64,000 nt of DNA from Lonsdalea britannica (lineage in GTDB: Bacteria; Pseudomonadota; Gammaproteobacteria; Enterobacterales; Enterobacteriaceae). Shown here one piece after another: positions 50,293-60,094 of the stretch. The notes under the pieces were generated by a model. The model did no database searches, was not told the DNA's origin, and saw only the letters and a list, made by a program, of their open reading frames with translations. The translations under genes and the position numbers were made by a program. The first letter of the stretch is position 1. Each line of letters starts with the position of its first letter. The DNA is taken from NCBI RefSeq assembly GCF_002111595.1, contig NZ_LUTN01000010.1:78146-142145 (forward strand), read 5' to 3'.

Positions 50293-50449
50293 AAGCCGTC
50301 AGTGTGTTGGGAAAGTGAATGTAAGGCGCTGCCGCAGCGCGGCAACACACAGTCAATGCGTTAGTCTGGCGAAGTATACTACGCCCGTAAAGCACAAATG
50401 ACTGTGGGAAAAGCATCGGGGCGAAGACGGATGCCTTCGCCCACGGTGT

Positions 50450-51778
50450 TTAATCGAGGGATTGGTGACGTGTTTCTTTGATCAGCAGCAGCGCGATCAG
50501 CGTCAATGTCGCCATCGCCGCCAGATAGACGCCGACGTAGAACAGCCCATAGTTGCTGGTCAGCCAGGCGGCGATATAGGGCGCGACTGAAGCCCCCAGA
50601 ATTGACGACACGTTATAGGAGAATGAGGCGCCGGTGTAGCGAACTTCCGTCGGGAAGAGCTCCGGCAGCAGCGCGCCCATGGGACCGAAGGTGAAGCCCA
50701 TCATGCTCAGGCCCAGCACCAGAAACGCCATCACCAGCCACTGTTCGCCGGATCCCAGCAGGTAGGGGAAGACGAAGGCGAAGACCAGCATGCTGCAGGT
50801 GACGACGATCATAGTGCGGCGGCGGCCATAGATATCGGCCAGATAGCCGGCGACCGGGATCATCAGACCGAAGCCAATCACCGCGATCATCAGCATCCAC
50901 AGGAAGTTATTACGCGGAATACCCAGCCCGGCCGGAACCGGCGAGGTGCCGTAGGTCATCGAGTAGACGGTCATGATGTAAAACAGCGTGTAGGTCGCCA
51001 ACATGATGAACGTGCCGAGGATCGTCGCTTTCAGGTGTTTGCTCAGCAGCGTTCCCATTGGGATCCGTACTTTTTTACCCGCCTGTTCGGCTTTGGCGAA
51101 GACCGGCGATTCATGCAGGGACACGCGGACATACAGCCCGATCAGCACCAGAATCGCGGAGAAAATGAACGGAACGCGCCAGCCCCAGTGCATAAACTGT
51201 TCATCCGTCAGCAGCCAGGACAACAGCAGGAAGGTACCGTTAGCGAAGAAGAAGCCAATAGGCGCGCCGAGCTGAGGAAACGAGCCATACAGCGCGCGTT
51301 TGTGCGCCGGTGCGTTCTCTGTCGCGAGCAGCGCCGCGCCGCCCCATTCGCCGCCCAGGCCCAGACCCTGACCAAAGCGGGCCAGCGCCAGCAGCATTGG
51401 CGCCAGAATACCGATCGTTTCGTAGCTCGGAAGCAGGCCGATCGCGACGGTGGATATTCCCATCGTCAGCAGCGAAGCCACCAGCGTGGCTTTTCGTCCG
51501 ACTCGGTCGCCGAAATGTCCAAACAGGGCGGAACCGATGGGACGTGCGATAAAGGCAATCGCGAACGTCGCCAGTGACTGGAGTGTTGCTGCAGTGTTAT
51601 CGCCTTGCGGGAAAAAGATGTGCGGGAAAATCAGCACCGCGGCAGTAGCATAAATATAGAAATCAAAGAATTCGATGGCAGTGCCGACCAGAGAAGCAAC
51701 CACAACCTTATTACGGGAGTTTACGGGGGCGTCTGGGACTTGATTGTCATCAACAGTGGATGCGACGGAGGATTGCAT
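50450..51778 (-). CDS. MFS transporter, metabolite:H+ symporter family (YhjE-like)
   Basis: The 442-residue, 12-helix symporter is closely similar to E. coli YhjE over its length (INSRNKV-type N-terminus, VGTAIEFFDFYIYATAAV, GHFGDRVGRKATLVASLLTM, GLGLGGEWGGAALLATENAP, FPTEVRYTGASFSYNVSSILG). The substrate of YhjE itself is not established; relatives carry shikimate, proline/betaine or dicarboxylates. It interrupts the usual fldB-xerD neighbourhood. No frameshift is seen, unlike the other MFS gene of this family in the window. Confidence 0.88.
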   Translation of the reverse strand: MQSSVASTVDDNQVPDAPVNSRNKVVVASLVGTAIEFFDFYIYATAAVLIFPHIFFPQGDNTAATLQSLATFAIAFIARPIGSALFGHFGDRVGRKATLVASLLTMGISTVAIGLLPSYETIGILAPMLLALARFGQGLGLGGEWGGAALLATENAPAHKRALYGSFPQLGAPIGFFFANGTFLLLSWLLTDEQFMHWGWRVPFIFSAILVLIGLYVRVSLHESPVFAKAEQAGKKVRIPMGTLLSKHLKATILGTFIMLATYTLFYIMTVYSMTYGTSPVPAGLGIPRNNFLWMLMIAVIGFGLMIPVAGYLADIYGRRRTMIVVTCSMLVFAFVFPYLLGSGEQWLVMAFLVLGLSMMGFTFGPMGALLPELFPTEVRYTGASFSYNVSSILGASVAPYIAAWLTSNYGLFYVGVYLAAMATLTLIALLLIKETRHQSLD

Positions 51779-52030
51779 AGTTTTTTCAGTTTTTTAACAA
51801 CACGGACGCGTATTTTATGCATAGAAAATGCTTATTTTCAAACCACCAAGCCGCGTCTGACGCGGGCTGCGCTAGGATGTGTCCCGCTTTTCTCCCGATT
51901 AATAAGATATAATCCCTTAAGCCGCATTTTTTGCCGCAGGATATGATAAAAATAAAAGCAATTACCGAATTGTACCCCGTTCACGTGCTGTCAGGCATAA
52001 TGGTCTCAGCATGAAACAGAGGAGCCCGCC

Positions 52031-52930
52031 ATGCAGACACCGGATCAAACCGTGATCGAACAGTTTCTCGATGCGCTGTGGTTGGAGCGGAATCTGGCTG
52101 AAAATACGCTGGCGTCCTACCGACAGGATCTTCGCTCTTTGGCGGACTGGCTGGCGCACCACGAGAGCGGCCTGTTGCAGGCGGAAGCCGCTGACCTGCA
52201 GGCTTTTCTGGCCGAACGGCTGGAAGGCGGTTATAAGGCGACCAGCTCTGCGCGCCTGCTGAGCGCAACCCGGCGACTTTTTCAGTACCTCTACCGCGAA
52301 AAGCAGCGCTTAGACGATCCCAGCGCGTCGCTCTCTTCTCCCAAACTGCCGCAGCGATTGCCGAAGGACTTAACGGAAGCGCAAGTCGATGCGCTGCTCA
52401 ATGCTCCCTGTGTCGACAAGCCCCTCGAACTGCGCGACAAAGCCATGCTGGAAGTCTTGTACGCGACCGGCCTGCGCGTCTCGGAGCTGGTGGGTCTGAC
52501 CATCAGCGACGTCAGCCTGCGTCAGGGCGTGGTGCGCGTCATCGGCAAAGGCAACAAAGAGCGTCTGGTGCCGCTGGGAGAAGAAGCGGTGCATTGGATA
52601 GAGCAGTATCTGGAATACGGCCGACCCTGGCTTATTAGCGATAAGCCGATCGATGTAATGTTCCCCAGCAGTCGGGGGCAGCAGATGACCCGCCAGACTT
52701 TCTGGCACCGCATCAAGCACTACGCGGTCATTGCTGCTATTGACAGCGCTAAACTTTCTCCGCATGTTTTGCGTCATGCTTTTGCCACGCATTTACTGAA
52801 CCACGGCGCGGATTTACGCGTAGTACAGATGTTGCTGGGCCACAGCGACCTGTCCACGACGCAGATCTATACGCATGTCGCCACGGCACGCCTGAAGCAG
52901 CTGCATCAGCAGCATCATCCCCGGGCGTGA
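52031..52930 (+). CDS. xerD: Site-specific tyrosine recombinase XerD
   Basis: XerD acts with XerC at dif to resolve chromosome dimers under FtsK control. It has 299 residues, one more than E. coli. The catalytic residues are present, by alignment: Arg149 in YATGLRVSEL, Lys173 in VIGKGNKERLVPL, His245-X-X-Arg248 in LSPHVLRHAFATHLL, His271 in LLGHSDL, and the nucleophile Tyr280 in TTQIYTHVA. GAGGAG precedes ATG 52031. It is followed by dsbC and recJ in the standard order. Confidence 0.97.
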   Translation: MQTPDQTVIEQFLDALWLERNLAENTLASYRQDLRSLADWLAHHESGLLQAEAADLQAFLAERLEGGYKATSSARLLSATRRLFQYLYREKQRLDDPSASLSSPKLPQRLPKDLTEAQVDALLNAPCVDKPLELRDKAMLEVLYATGLRVSELVGLTISDVSLRQGVVRVIGKGNKERLVPLGEEAVHWIEQYLEYGRPWLISDKPIDVMFPSSRGQQMTRQTFWHRIKHYAVIAAIDSAKLSPHVLRHAFATHLLNHGADLRVVQMLLGHSDLSTTQIYTHVATARLKQLHQQHHPRA

Positions 52931-53008
52931 TGGACAGATGAATCATGGGGTGGGGCGCATCAGCCATGTCGCTGACGATCACGCCTCATCCAAGAACAGG
53001 ATCAATTT

Positions 53009-53719
53009 ATGAAAAAGAGTGTATTACTGCTTTCTCTGCTCGTCGCCGCCATGAGCGCCAGCGCGGACGACGCCGCGATTAAACAGTCACTGACGCGTCT
53101 GGGCATGCAAAATGCGGAAATCCAGACGGCGCCCATTCCCGGAATGAAAACCTTGCTGACCGAAAACGGCGTGCTGTACATCACCGATGACGGCAAACAC
53201 CTGCTGCAAGGACCGTTGTATGACGTGAGCGGAAAAAATCCGGTCAACGTCACCAACCACATTCTGATGGGGCGTCTGGAAGCGCTTAAAGATCAGATGA
53301 TTGTTTATAAGGCTGCGCAGGAAAAGCATGTGATCACCGTGTTTACCGATATCACCTGTGGTTACTGCCGCAAACTGCACGAGCAGATGAATGACTACAA
53401 CGCGCTGGGCATTACCGTCCGCTATCTGGCCTTCCCGCGTCAGGGCGCAGGCTCCCAGACGGAAAAGGATATGCAGTCCATCTGGTGCGTAGCCGACCGC
53501 AAAAAAGCCTTTGATGCCGCAATGAAAGGCGACGATATCTCGCCTGCAACCTGCAAAACCGATATCTCCGAGCACTATCAGCTTGGCGTATTGTTTGGTG
53601 TTCAGGGCACGCCAGCCATCGTGCTGGATGATGGCACGGTGATCCCGGGTTATCAGGATCCGAAAGAGATGGCCGGTATGCTGCAGGCGCACAAAGCCTC
53701 TCAGAAATCGGGTGGTTAA
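53009..53719 (+). CDS. dsbC: Periplasmic protein disulfide isomerase DsbC
   Basis: DsbC isomerises wrong disulfides and is kept reduced by DsbD. The 236-residue precursor has a signal peptide cleaved after about residue 20 (MKKSVLLLSLLVAAMSASA). The N-terminal dimerisation domain (ENGVLYITDDGKHLLQG) precedes a thioredoxin fold with active site TDITCGYCRKLH and cis-Pro loop VQGTPAIVLDDG. It lies 78 bases after xerD and 7 bases before recJ. Confidence 0.97.
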   Translation: MKKSVLLLSLLVAAMSASADDAAIKQSLTRLGMQNAEIQTAPIPGMKTLLTENGVLYITDDGKHLLQGPLYDVSGKNPVNVTNHILMGRLEALKDQMIVYKAAQEKHVITVFTDITCGYCRKLHEQMNDYNALGITVRYLAFPRQGAGSQTEKDMQSIWCVADRKKAFDAAMKGDDISPATCKTDISEHYQLGVLFGVQGTPAIVLDDGTVIPGYQDPKEMAGMLQAHKASQKSGG

Positions 53720-53726
53720 GCGCTCC

Positions 53727-55458
53727 GTGACTTTCGTAACCCAGCTCTGCCGCCGTCCGGCGGTGGAGAGTCATCATCTTCCCGACACGTTGCCGCCGCT
53801 GCTGCGTCGGCTTTACGCCCAACGCGGCGTTCAGGCTGCGCAGGAACTTGAACGCAGCCTGCGCGGTTTGCTGGATTACCGGCAGCTTTCGGGGATCGAC
53901 AAGGCGGTGGACTGTTTGCAGTCCGCGCTGGCGGATAAACGCCGCATCGTGATCGTCGGCGACTTCGACGCAGACGGCGCGACCAGTACGGCCCTGACCG
54001 TGCTGGCGCTGCGGCGAATGGGCGGTCAGCATATCGACTTTCTGGTGCCTAACCGGTTTGAAGATGGCTACGGCCTCAGCCTGAGGTCGTCGCTCAGGCG
54101 GCGGCGAAAGGCGCGGAGCTGATCGTCACCGTCGACAACGGCATTTCGTCCCACGCAGGCGTAGACGATGCGCATCAGCGGGGGATCGACGTGCTGGTGA
54201 CGGACCACCATCTGCCGGGCGACACCTTGCCCGCGGCCGAGGCCATCATTAACCCTAATCTGGCGGACTGTGGCTTCCCTTCCAAGTCTCTCGCGGGCGT
54301 GGGGGTGGCGTTCTACCTGATGATGGCGCTGCGAGCGAGGCTGCGCGACGGCGGCTGGTTTGAACAGCATGGCCTGCCTGAGCCCAATCTGGCGGAGCTG
54401 CTGGATCTGGTGGCGCTGGGGACGGTGGCGGACGTGGTGCCGCTGGATGCCAACAACCGAATCCTTGTGGCCCAGGGGCTAAATCGCATCCGCGCGGGCA
54501 AATGCCGACCCGGTATTCGCGCGCTGCTGGAAGTCTCCAACCGCGAGGCGGCCCAGCTTGTCGCCAGCGACCTGGGTTTTGCGCTCGGCCCGCGCTTGAA
54601 CGCCGCCGGAAGGCTGGATGATATGTCTGTCGGCGTAGCGCTGTTGCTGAGTGACGACATCGTTCAGGCGCGCATGCTGGCGAGCGATCTCGACGCGCTC
54701 AACCAGACCCGGCGTGAAATCGAGCAGGGGATGCAGGTGGAAGCGCTACAGCTGTGCGAACAGCTGGAGCGTAGCAGCGAGACGCTGCCCTACGGTCTGG
54801 CGATGTATCACCCGGAGTGGCATCAGGCGTCGTCGGCATCCTGGCGTCTCGTATCAAAGAGCGCTTCCATCGACCCGTCATCGCGTTCGCCCCCGCGGGC
54901 GACGGTATTCTCAAAGGCTCGGGGCGGTCGGTGGCCGGTTTGCACCTGCGCGATGCGCTGGAGCGATTGGACACCACGTGTCCCGGTCTGATGATGAAGT
55001 TTGGCGGACATGCGATGGCCGCCGGGCTGTCGCTGGAAGAAGCGCGCTTTGAGGAGTTTCGCGAGCGCTTCGGCGAACTGGTCGGCGAGTGGTTGGATGC
55101 TTCGCAACTACAAGGCATCATCTGGTCCGACGGTGAATTAGCCGCCCCGGAACTGACGCTGAGCACCGCGCAGCTGCTGCGGGACGCCGGTCCCTGGGGG
55201 CAGACGTTCCCTGAGCCGACGTTCGACGGTCATTTTCGCCTGCTGCAACAGCGTCTGGTCGGGGAACGTCATCTCAAGGTGATGGTGGAACCGCTGGCGG
55301 GAGGCCCTCTGCTGGACGGTATCGCGTTCAATGTCGATACCACCCAATGGCCGGACAGCAGCGTCCGACAGGTGGAACTGGCTTATAAGCTGGACGTGAA
55401 CGAGTATCGCGGCAAGCGTTCGGTGCAGCTGTTGATCGAACATTTGTGGCCGCTGTAG
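53727..55458 (+). CDS. recJ: Single-stranded-DNA exonuclease RecJ (two apparent frameshifts)
   Basis: RecJ is the 5'-3' ssDNA exonuclease of recombination and mismatch repair. GTG 53727 aligns with the E. coli N-terminus. DHH-family motifs are present: VGDFDADGATSTA, VTVDNGISSHA, VTDHHLPGDTLP, DLVALGTVADVVPL, and the DHHA1 motif KFGGHAMAAGLSLEE. The frame breaks near 54080 (one C missing in AGCCTG) and near 54823 (one G missing before CGTCGTC, expected HQGVVGILAS). Correction gives exactly 577 residues, the E. coli length, so the gene is almost certainly intact in the organism. Confidence 0.93.
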
Positions 55459-55620
55459 CGCGAGCTTTTTTGTGAGTTCAGCGGGCGCGGCGACGACTTT
55501 TCGTCGTGCGCGCTCGCTGTTAAAAACTGAACGGATCGCTATAAACCCCGACGTGGATCCGTTACAATTCGCCGTTTGAATACACGTCGTCCCTTTGACC
55601 AACAAAAGATCTTAAACATC

Positions 55621-56719
55621 ATGTTTGAAATTAATCCGGTAAAAAATCGAATTCAGGACCTGTCTGAGCGGACAGTGGTTCTGAGGGGGTATCTTTGACT
55701 ACGATGCCAAGAAAGAACGCCTCGAAGAAGTAAACGCCGAGCTGGAACAGCCGGACGTTTGGAACGAACCTGAACGCGCTCAGGCGCTGGGTAAAGAACG
55801 CTCCTCTCTGGAAGCGATCGTCGACACCATCGACCAAATGACGCAGGGGCTGGAAGATGTCTCCGGTCTGCTGGAACTGGCGGTGGAAGAAGACGACGAA
55901 GACACCTTTAACGAAACCTGCGCCGAACTCGACGGACTGGAAAATAAACTCGGCCAGCTCGAATTCCGCCGTATGTTCTCCGGCGAGTACGACAGCGCGG
56001 ACTGCTATCTCGATATTCAGGCGGGTTCCGGCGGTACGGAAGCACAGGATTGGGCCAGCATGCTGGTACGTATGTACCTGCGCTGGGCGGAAGCCAAGGG
56101 CTTCAAAACTGAAATCATCGAAGAGTCCGATGGTGAAGTGGCCGGGATTAAGTCCGCGACCCTTAAAATTATCGGCGATTACGCCTTCGGTTGGCTGCGG
56201 ACCGAAACCGGCGTGCATCGTCTGGTGCGCAAGAGTCCGTTCGACTCCGGCGGCCGTCGTCACACGTCCTTCAGCTCGGCCTTCGTCTATCCCGAAGTGG
56301 ATGACGATATCGATATCGAAATCAACCCGGCCGACCTGCGTATCGACGTCTATCGCGCCTCCGGCGCCGGTGGTCAGCACGTTAACCGGACCGAGTCTGC
56401 GGTGCGTATTACCCATATTCCGACCAACATTGTGACCCAGTGTCAGAACGACCGTTCTCAGCATAAAAACAAAGATCAGGCGATGAAACAGCTGAAAGCG
56501 AAGCTGTACGAGTTTGAGATGCAAAAGAAAAATGCTGAAAAACAGGCGCTGGAAGACAACAAGTCCGACATTGGCTGGGGAAGCCAGATTCGCTCTTATG
56601 TGCTGGATGACTCCCGCATTAAAGACCTGCGTACCGGGGTGGAAACACGCAACACCCAGGCTGTGCTGGACGGCGATCTGGACAAATTTATTGAAGCAAG
56701 TTTAAAAGCGGGGCTATAA
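55621..56719 (+). CDS. prfB: Peptide chain release factor 2 (programmed +1 frameshift)
   Basis: RF2 terminates translation at UGA and UAA. The gene starts ATG 55621 (MFEINPV), reads 25 codons to CTT, and meets in-frame TGA 55696-55698. Translation continues in the +1 frame as [12 protein letters not shown] to 56719, giving 365 residues as in E. coli. The SPF tripeptide ([10 protein letters not shown]) for stop recognition and the peptidyl-transfer motif [15 protein letters not shown] are present. The next gene, lysS, begins 9 bases after the stop, the usual operon. Confidence 0.97.
55684..55699 (+). promoter_or_regulatory. prfB programmed +1 frameshift site
   Basis: AGGGGGTATCTTTGAC contains an internal Shine-Dalgarno-like AGGGGG three bases before CTT-TGA-C, the same arrangement as in E. 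coli. Low RF2 stalls the ribosome at TGA and favours slippage of the Leu-tRNA by one base, making RF2 synthesis autoregulated. Confidence 0.95.
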
Positions 56720-56728
56720 GGAATCCAC

Positions 56729-58245
56729 ATGTCTGAACCACAATCTCAGGGTGCCGAACAGGCGCAGGATCTGAATAACGAACTCAAAGCGCGTCGCGAA
56801 AAGTTGTCCGCTCTGCGTGAAACCGGCGTGGCCTTCCCGAACGATTTTCGTCGCGATACGACGTCCGATCGGCTGCATGCCAGCTACGATGATAAAGATA
56901 ACGAAGAGCTGGAGCCGCTGGGTCTGGAAGTGACTGTCGCTGGCCGTATGATGACCCGCCGCATCATGGGGAAAGCCTCTTTTGTGACGCTGCAGGACGT
57001 GGGCGGACGCATTCAGCTGTACGTCTCCCGTGATGACCTGCCGGAAGGCGTTTACAACACCCAGTTCAAAAAGTGGGACCTGGGCGATATCCTGGGCGCG
57101 CGCGGCAAGCTGTTCAAAACCAAGACCGGCGAGTTGTCCATTCACTGTACCGAACTGCGTCTGTTGACCAAGGCCCTGCGTCCGCTGCCGGATAAATTTC
57201 ACGGTCTGGCCGACCAGGAAACGCGTTACCGTCAGCGTTATCTGGACCTGATCGCCAACGACGAATCCCGCAACACGTTCCGAATTCGTTCTCAGGTGAT
57301 GGCCTCTATCCGCCGCTTCATGGTCGAAAAAGGCTTCATGGAAGTGGAAACGCCGATGATGCAGGTGATCCCGGGCGGTGCCTCCGCGCGTCCGTTTATC
57401 ACGCATCACAACGCGCTGGACATCGATATGTACCTGCGTATCGCGCCTGAGCTGTACCTGAAACGTCTGGTGGTCGGCGGGTTCGAACGCGTATTCGAAA
57501 TCAACCGTAACTTCCGTAACGAAGGCATCTCGCCGCGTCACAACCCTGAATTCACCATGATGGAACTTTATATGGCGTATGCGACTATAAAGACCTGATT
57601 GTGTTGACTGAAACGCTGTTCCGCACCCTGACTCAGGATGTGCTGGGCACCACCACGGTGGAATATGGCGACCAGACCTTCGACTTCGGCAAGCCGTTTG
57701 AGAAGCTGACGATGCGTGAAGCGATCTGCAAATACCGCCCGGAAACCAATGTGGCGGATTTGGACGATCTGGAAAAAGCGACGGCGATTGCACAGTCTCT
57801 GGGCATCAAGATCGAGAAAAGCTGGGGTCTGGGCCGTATCGTGACCGAGATCTTCGAAGAAACGGCGGAAAGCAGCCTGATCCAGCCGACCTTCATTACC
57901 GAATATCCGGCGGAAGTGTCGCCGCTGGCGCGCCGTAATGACGAAAACCCGGAAATCACCGACCGCTTTGAGTTCTTCATTGGCGGCCGCGAGATCGGTA
58001 ACGGTTTCTCCGAGCTGAACGACGCCGAAGATCAGGCGGAACGTTTCTCTCAGCAGGTCAGCGCCAAAGATGCTGGCGACGATGAAGCGATGTTCTACGA
58101 CGAAGACTACGTCACCGCGCTGGAACACGGCATGCCGCCGACGGCAGGTCTGGGCATCGGTATTGACCGCATGGTAATGCTGTTCACCAACAGCCACACC
58201 ATCCGCGACGTCATTCTGTTCCCGGCCATGCGCCCGCAGAAATAA
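56729..58245 (+). CDS. lysS: Lysyl-tRNA synthetase, class II (one apparent frameshift)
   Basis: LysS charges tRNA-Lys. The N-terminal OB-fold anticodon-binding domain ([21 protein letters not shown]) is followed by the class II core with motif 1 ([10 protein letters not shown]), motif 2 ([20 protein letters not shown]) and motif 3 ([13 protein letters not shown]). The frame stops at 57596-57598 after AYATIKT; one missing G at about 57583 restores [13 protein letters not shown]. Correction gives exactly 505 residues, the E. coli length. Disruption of a near-essential synthetase in this way supports sequencing error. It is cotranscribed with prfB. Confidence 0.93.
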
Positions 58246-58323
58246 TGACGATGACGGCCTCCTTGAAAGAGGCTGTCGGTTCAGCGTGGTGTGATGAATA
58301 CCTTACTGTTATCAACGTCTTAG

Positions 58324-58348
58324 CCCCACGCTCTGCGTGGGGTTTTTC
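58324..58348 (+). terminator. Rho-independent terminator of prfB-lysS
   Basis: CCCCACGC (58324-58331) and GCGTGGGG (58335-58342) form an eight-base stem followed by TTTTTC. Confidence 0.93.
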
Positions 58349-58594
58349 TTTTCCGGGCCTGAGCGCGTCGTTCACTACGATCGTTGGTGCGGTGAATTTC
58401 TTAGTGTGGACACTCAGTAGGCTGGATGCCGGTGGTATTGCCGTCGAGGAAGAGCAAGAATCACGGGACGAGTTTTGGCACGCTAGTCAGCAGCGGCCTG
58501 CCTCAGGAGCACCGACTCAAGCCGCCGTACCTCAGATTCTTTTTTTTAGCGCATTTAATTGCTTAAAACGCAGTCAGTTTGGCGGGTTTTTATC
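58349..58594. other. Non-coding spacer, possible scar of a mobile element
   Basis: An open frame crosses this region and the preceding terminator but has no ribosome-binding site or family similarity. The piece at about 58393-58415 (GAATTTCTTAGTGTGGACAC) looks like the end of an insertion element, but no second end or transposase is present. Treat as unassigned. Confidence 0.35.
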
Positions 58595-58622
58595 TTGCCC
58601 GGCAAACGGATAGCGCTATAAT
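58595..58622 (+). promoter_or_regulatory. Promoter of tRNA-Gly
   Basis: TTGCCC (58595-58600), 16-base spacer and TATAAT (58617-58622), followed by a GC-rich discriminator (GCGGGC); the tRNA starts 17 bases downstream. Confidence 0.75.
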
Positions 58623-58638
58623 GCGGGCACTTCTCCGT

Positions 58639-58712
58639 GCGGGCGTAGTTCAATGGTAGAACGAGAGCTTCCCAAGCTCTATACGAGGGTTCGATTCCCT
58701 TCGCCCGCTCCA
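58639..58712 (+). tRNA. glyU: tRNA-Gly (CCC)
   Basis: A 74-base tRNA including encoded CCA. The acceptor stem GCGGGCG pairs with CGCCCGC, the anticodon loop CTTCCCAAG gives anticodon CCC, and GGTTCGATTCC is the T-arm. As I recall the sequence is the same as E. coli glyU. Everything downstream to the window end looks accessory, so it may be an integration site, though no repeated 3' end was found in the window. Confidence 0.97.
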
Positions 58713-58927
58713 GAATCCCCCTCATGAACTCCAGAAAATTTGATTTTTCCCTTATAAATAAGAAGTTATCGCTTTTATCAGCAGATTAAAATCAATCGTT
58801 TTCGTTCATGGGTCAATCTTCATGTTGGGCACTCCACAAAGCGATTCTTTGTATGACTTCGCCAGAAGGTTCGATAAATTTCGCTGTTCTGTCATGCCCA
58901 CGATCCACCCGACTGATGGATACCCAT

Positions 58928-59768
58928 TCATTCCTCCAGGTAGGAAATACGATATCCATCATCAACCCTGCTAACGTTAGCAAACCCTTTTCGGTCAAAG
59001 TGCATGCCTGCAATAAGCAGTTTTTCTCTGGCTGCGTGTTCCAGGAGTCGTTTCCGCGTGTCTTCGGCCTGAGCGGGATCGCAGTCGAATACAATTGAAA
59101 CGGCCGGATGCGCTGACTGGATATGTGGGAAATGAACGATGTCTCCCCATATCAAGAGGCATTGATCCTCTGAATAGATGCGGTATCCGGTATGGCCGGG
59201 TGTGTGGCCCGGCAGCCATTCCGGGAGAATGCCCTCGATTATCTTGTTCCCGTCGATAAAACGCAGTTTCTGTGCGTAAGCGTCTAACGTTCGGCGGACC
59301 AGCGCAAAATTACGTTTCCCGCGTTCGCTGGCGATTTCAAACTTTTCATCATCTCTCCAGTATTGCGCCTCGAGAGGATGAAGATGAAGTTCAGCCTGTC
59401 TAAAGACTGGCTGGCCCTCAGCATCCAGCAGGCCACCGATGTGGTCAGGATGGCCGTGCGTCAGTAAGACCGTGTCCACGTCATCAGGGCTGACGCCGGC
59501 CGCCCTGAGGTTTTCTCTGAGCAGCCTCCCACGTTGTTCAGTCCTCCCGCACCAGCGTCAACGAGAAGGGTTCGCCCCCGACCGCGGATGAGATAAGCGT
59601 TGATATGGATATTGCCGGGTTCAGCGATCCCGGCACTGTCCTGAATGATCTCTGCATCCGCGGTCTCTATGCCTGACAGTAAATCCAGATTGGCTGACAT
59701 ATGGCCGTCACTCAGGCTGTCACCAGAAAATCCCCGATCTGACGAGATGTGAAGGGTGAAGGGTTCAT
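58928..59768 (-). CDS. Metallo-beta-lactamase-fold hydrolase (two apparent frameshifts)
   Basis: The corrected product is 280 residues. ATG 59768 (TGAGG upstream) begins MNPSPFTSRQIGDF. The frame breaks near 59709 (one missing C in GCCTGAG, expected VTALSDGHMSANLDLLSGI) and near 59530 (expected VGRLLRENLRAAGV). Zinc ligands are visible: THGHPDHIGG (HxHxDH), LPGHTPGHTG, and the Asp in LIWGDIVHF. The family includes lactonases, glyoxalase II-like and other hydrolases; substrate unknown. It is divergent from a LysR regulator, which probably controls it. Confidence 0.82.
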
Positions 59769-60040
59769 TAATACCTCAGGGTTAGTTTCGAACATGTATG
59801 GGGGGCGCAAGAACCCAAACAGTGAATACGCGCCGTGAATTCTGTTGCCGCATTTCCCGCGTCCGGCACGGCGGTAAAATTCATTCCAGTCTTCCTCGCT
59901 TTTGGCATCGTTCTTGGGCATTCCACGACGTAGGGCATTGACTGACCGCTACATGAATCAACGACAGGAACCTTATTGATGAGTTTTCATCATGCTACAT
60001 GCTGTGTTTTCGGGTATGAATCGATACTATTTCATTAATC

Positions 60041-60053
60041 AGTGATATTCACT
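60041..60053. promoter_or_regulatory. Candidate LysR operator in the MBL/LysR divergent region
   Basis: AGTGA-TAT-TCACT is an inverted repeat 41 bases before the LysR start, in the 326-base gap that otherwise shows no gene. Binding is inferred from symmetry and position only. Confidence 0.35.
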
Positions 60054-60094
60054 CACTGGAAGGTCGTTATATACACAAAGTGAGGGACGGTTTT

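Noticed and set aside
53727..58245. Programmed frameshifting in recJ or lysS
   Set aside because: No slippery site or stimulatory element at the breaks, and family members are read in one frame.
58245..58613. 122-codon open frame after lysS
   Set aside because: It overlaps the lysS stop, runs through a strong terminator hairpin, and has no ribosome-binding site or family similarity.
59769..59921. Upstream extension of the metallo-hydrolase frame to 59921
   Set aside because: ATG 59768 has a good ribosome-binding site and matches the expected N-terminus; the extension has no similarity.
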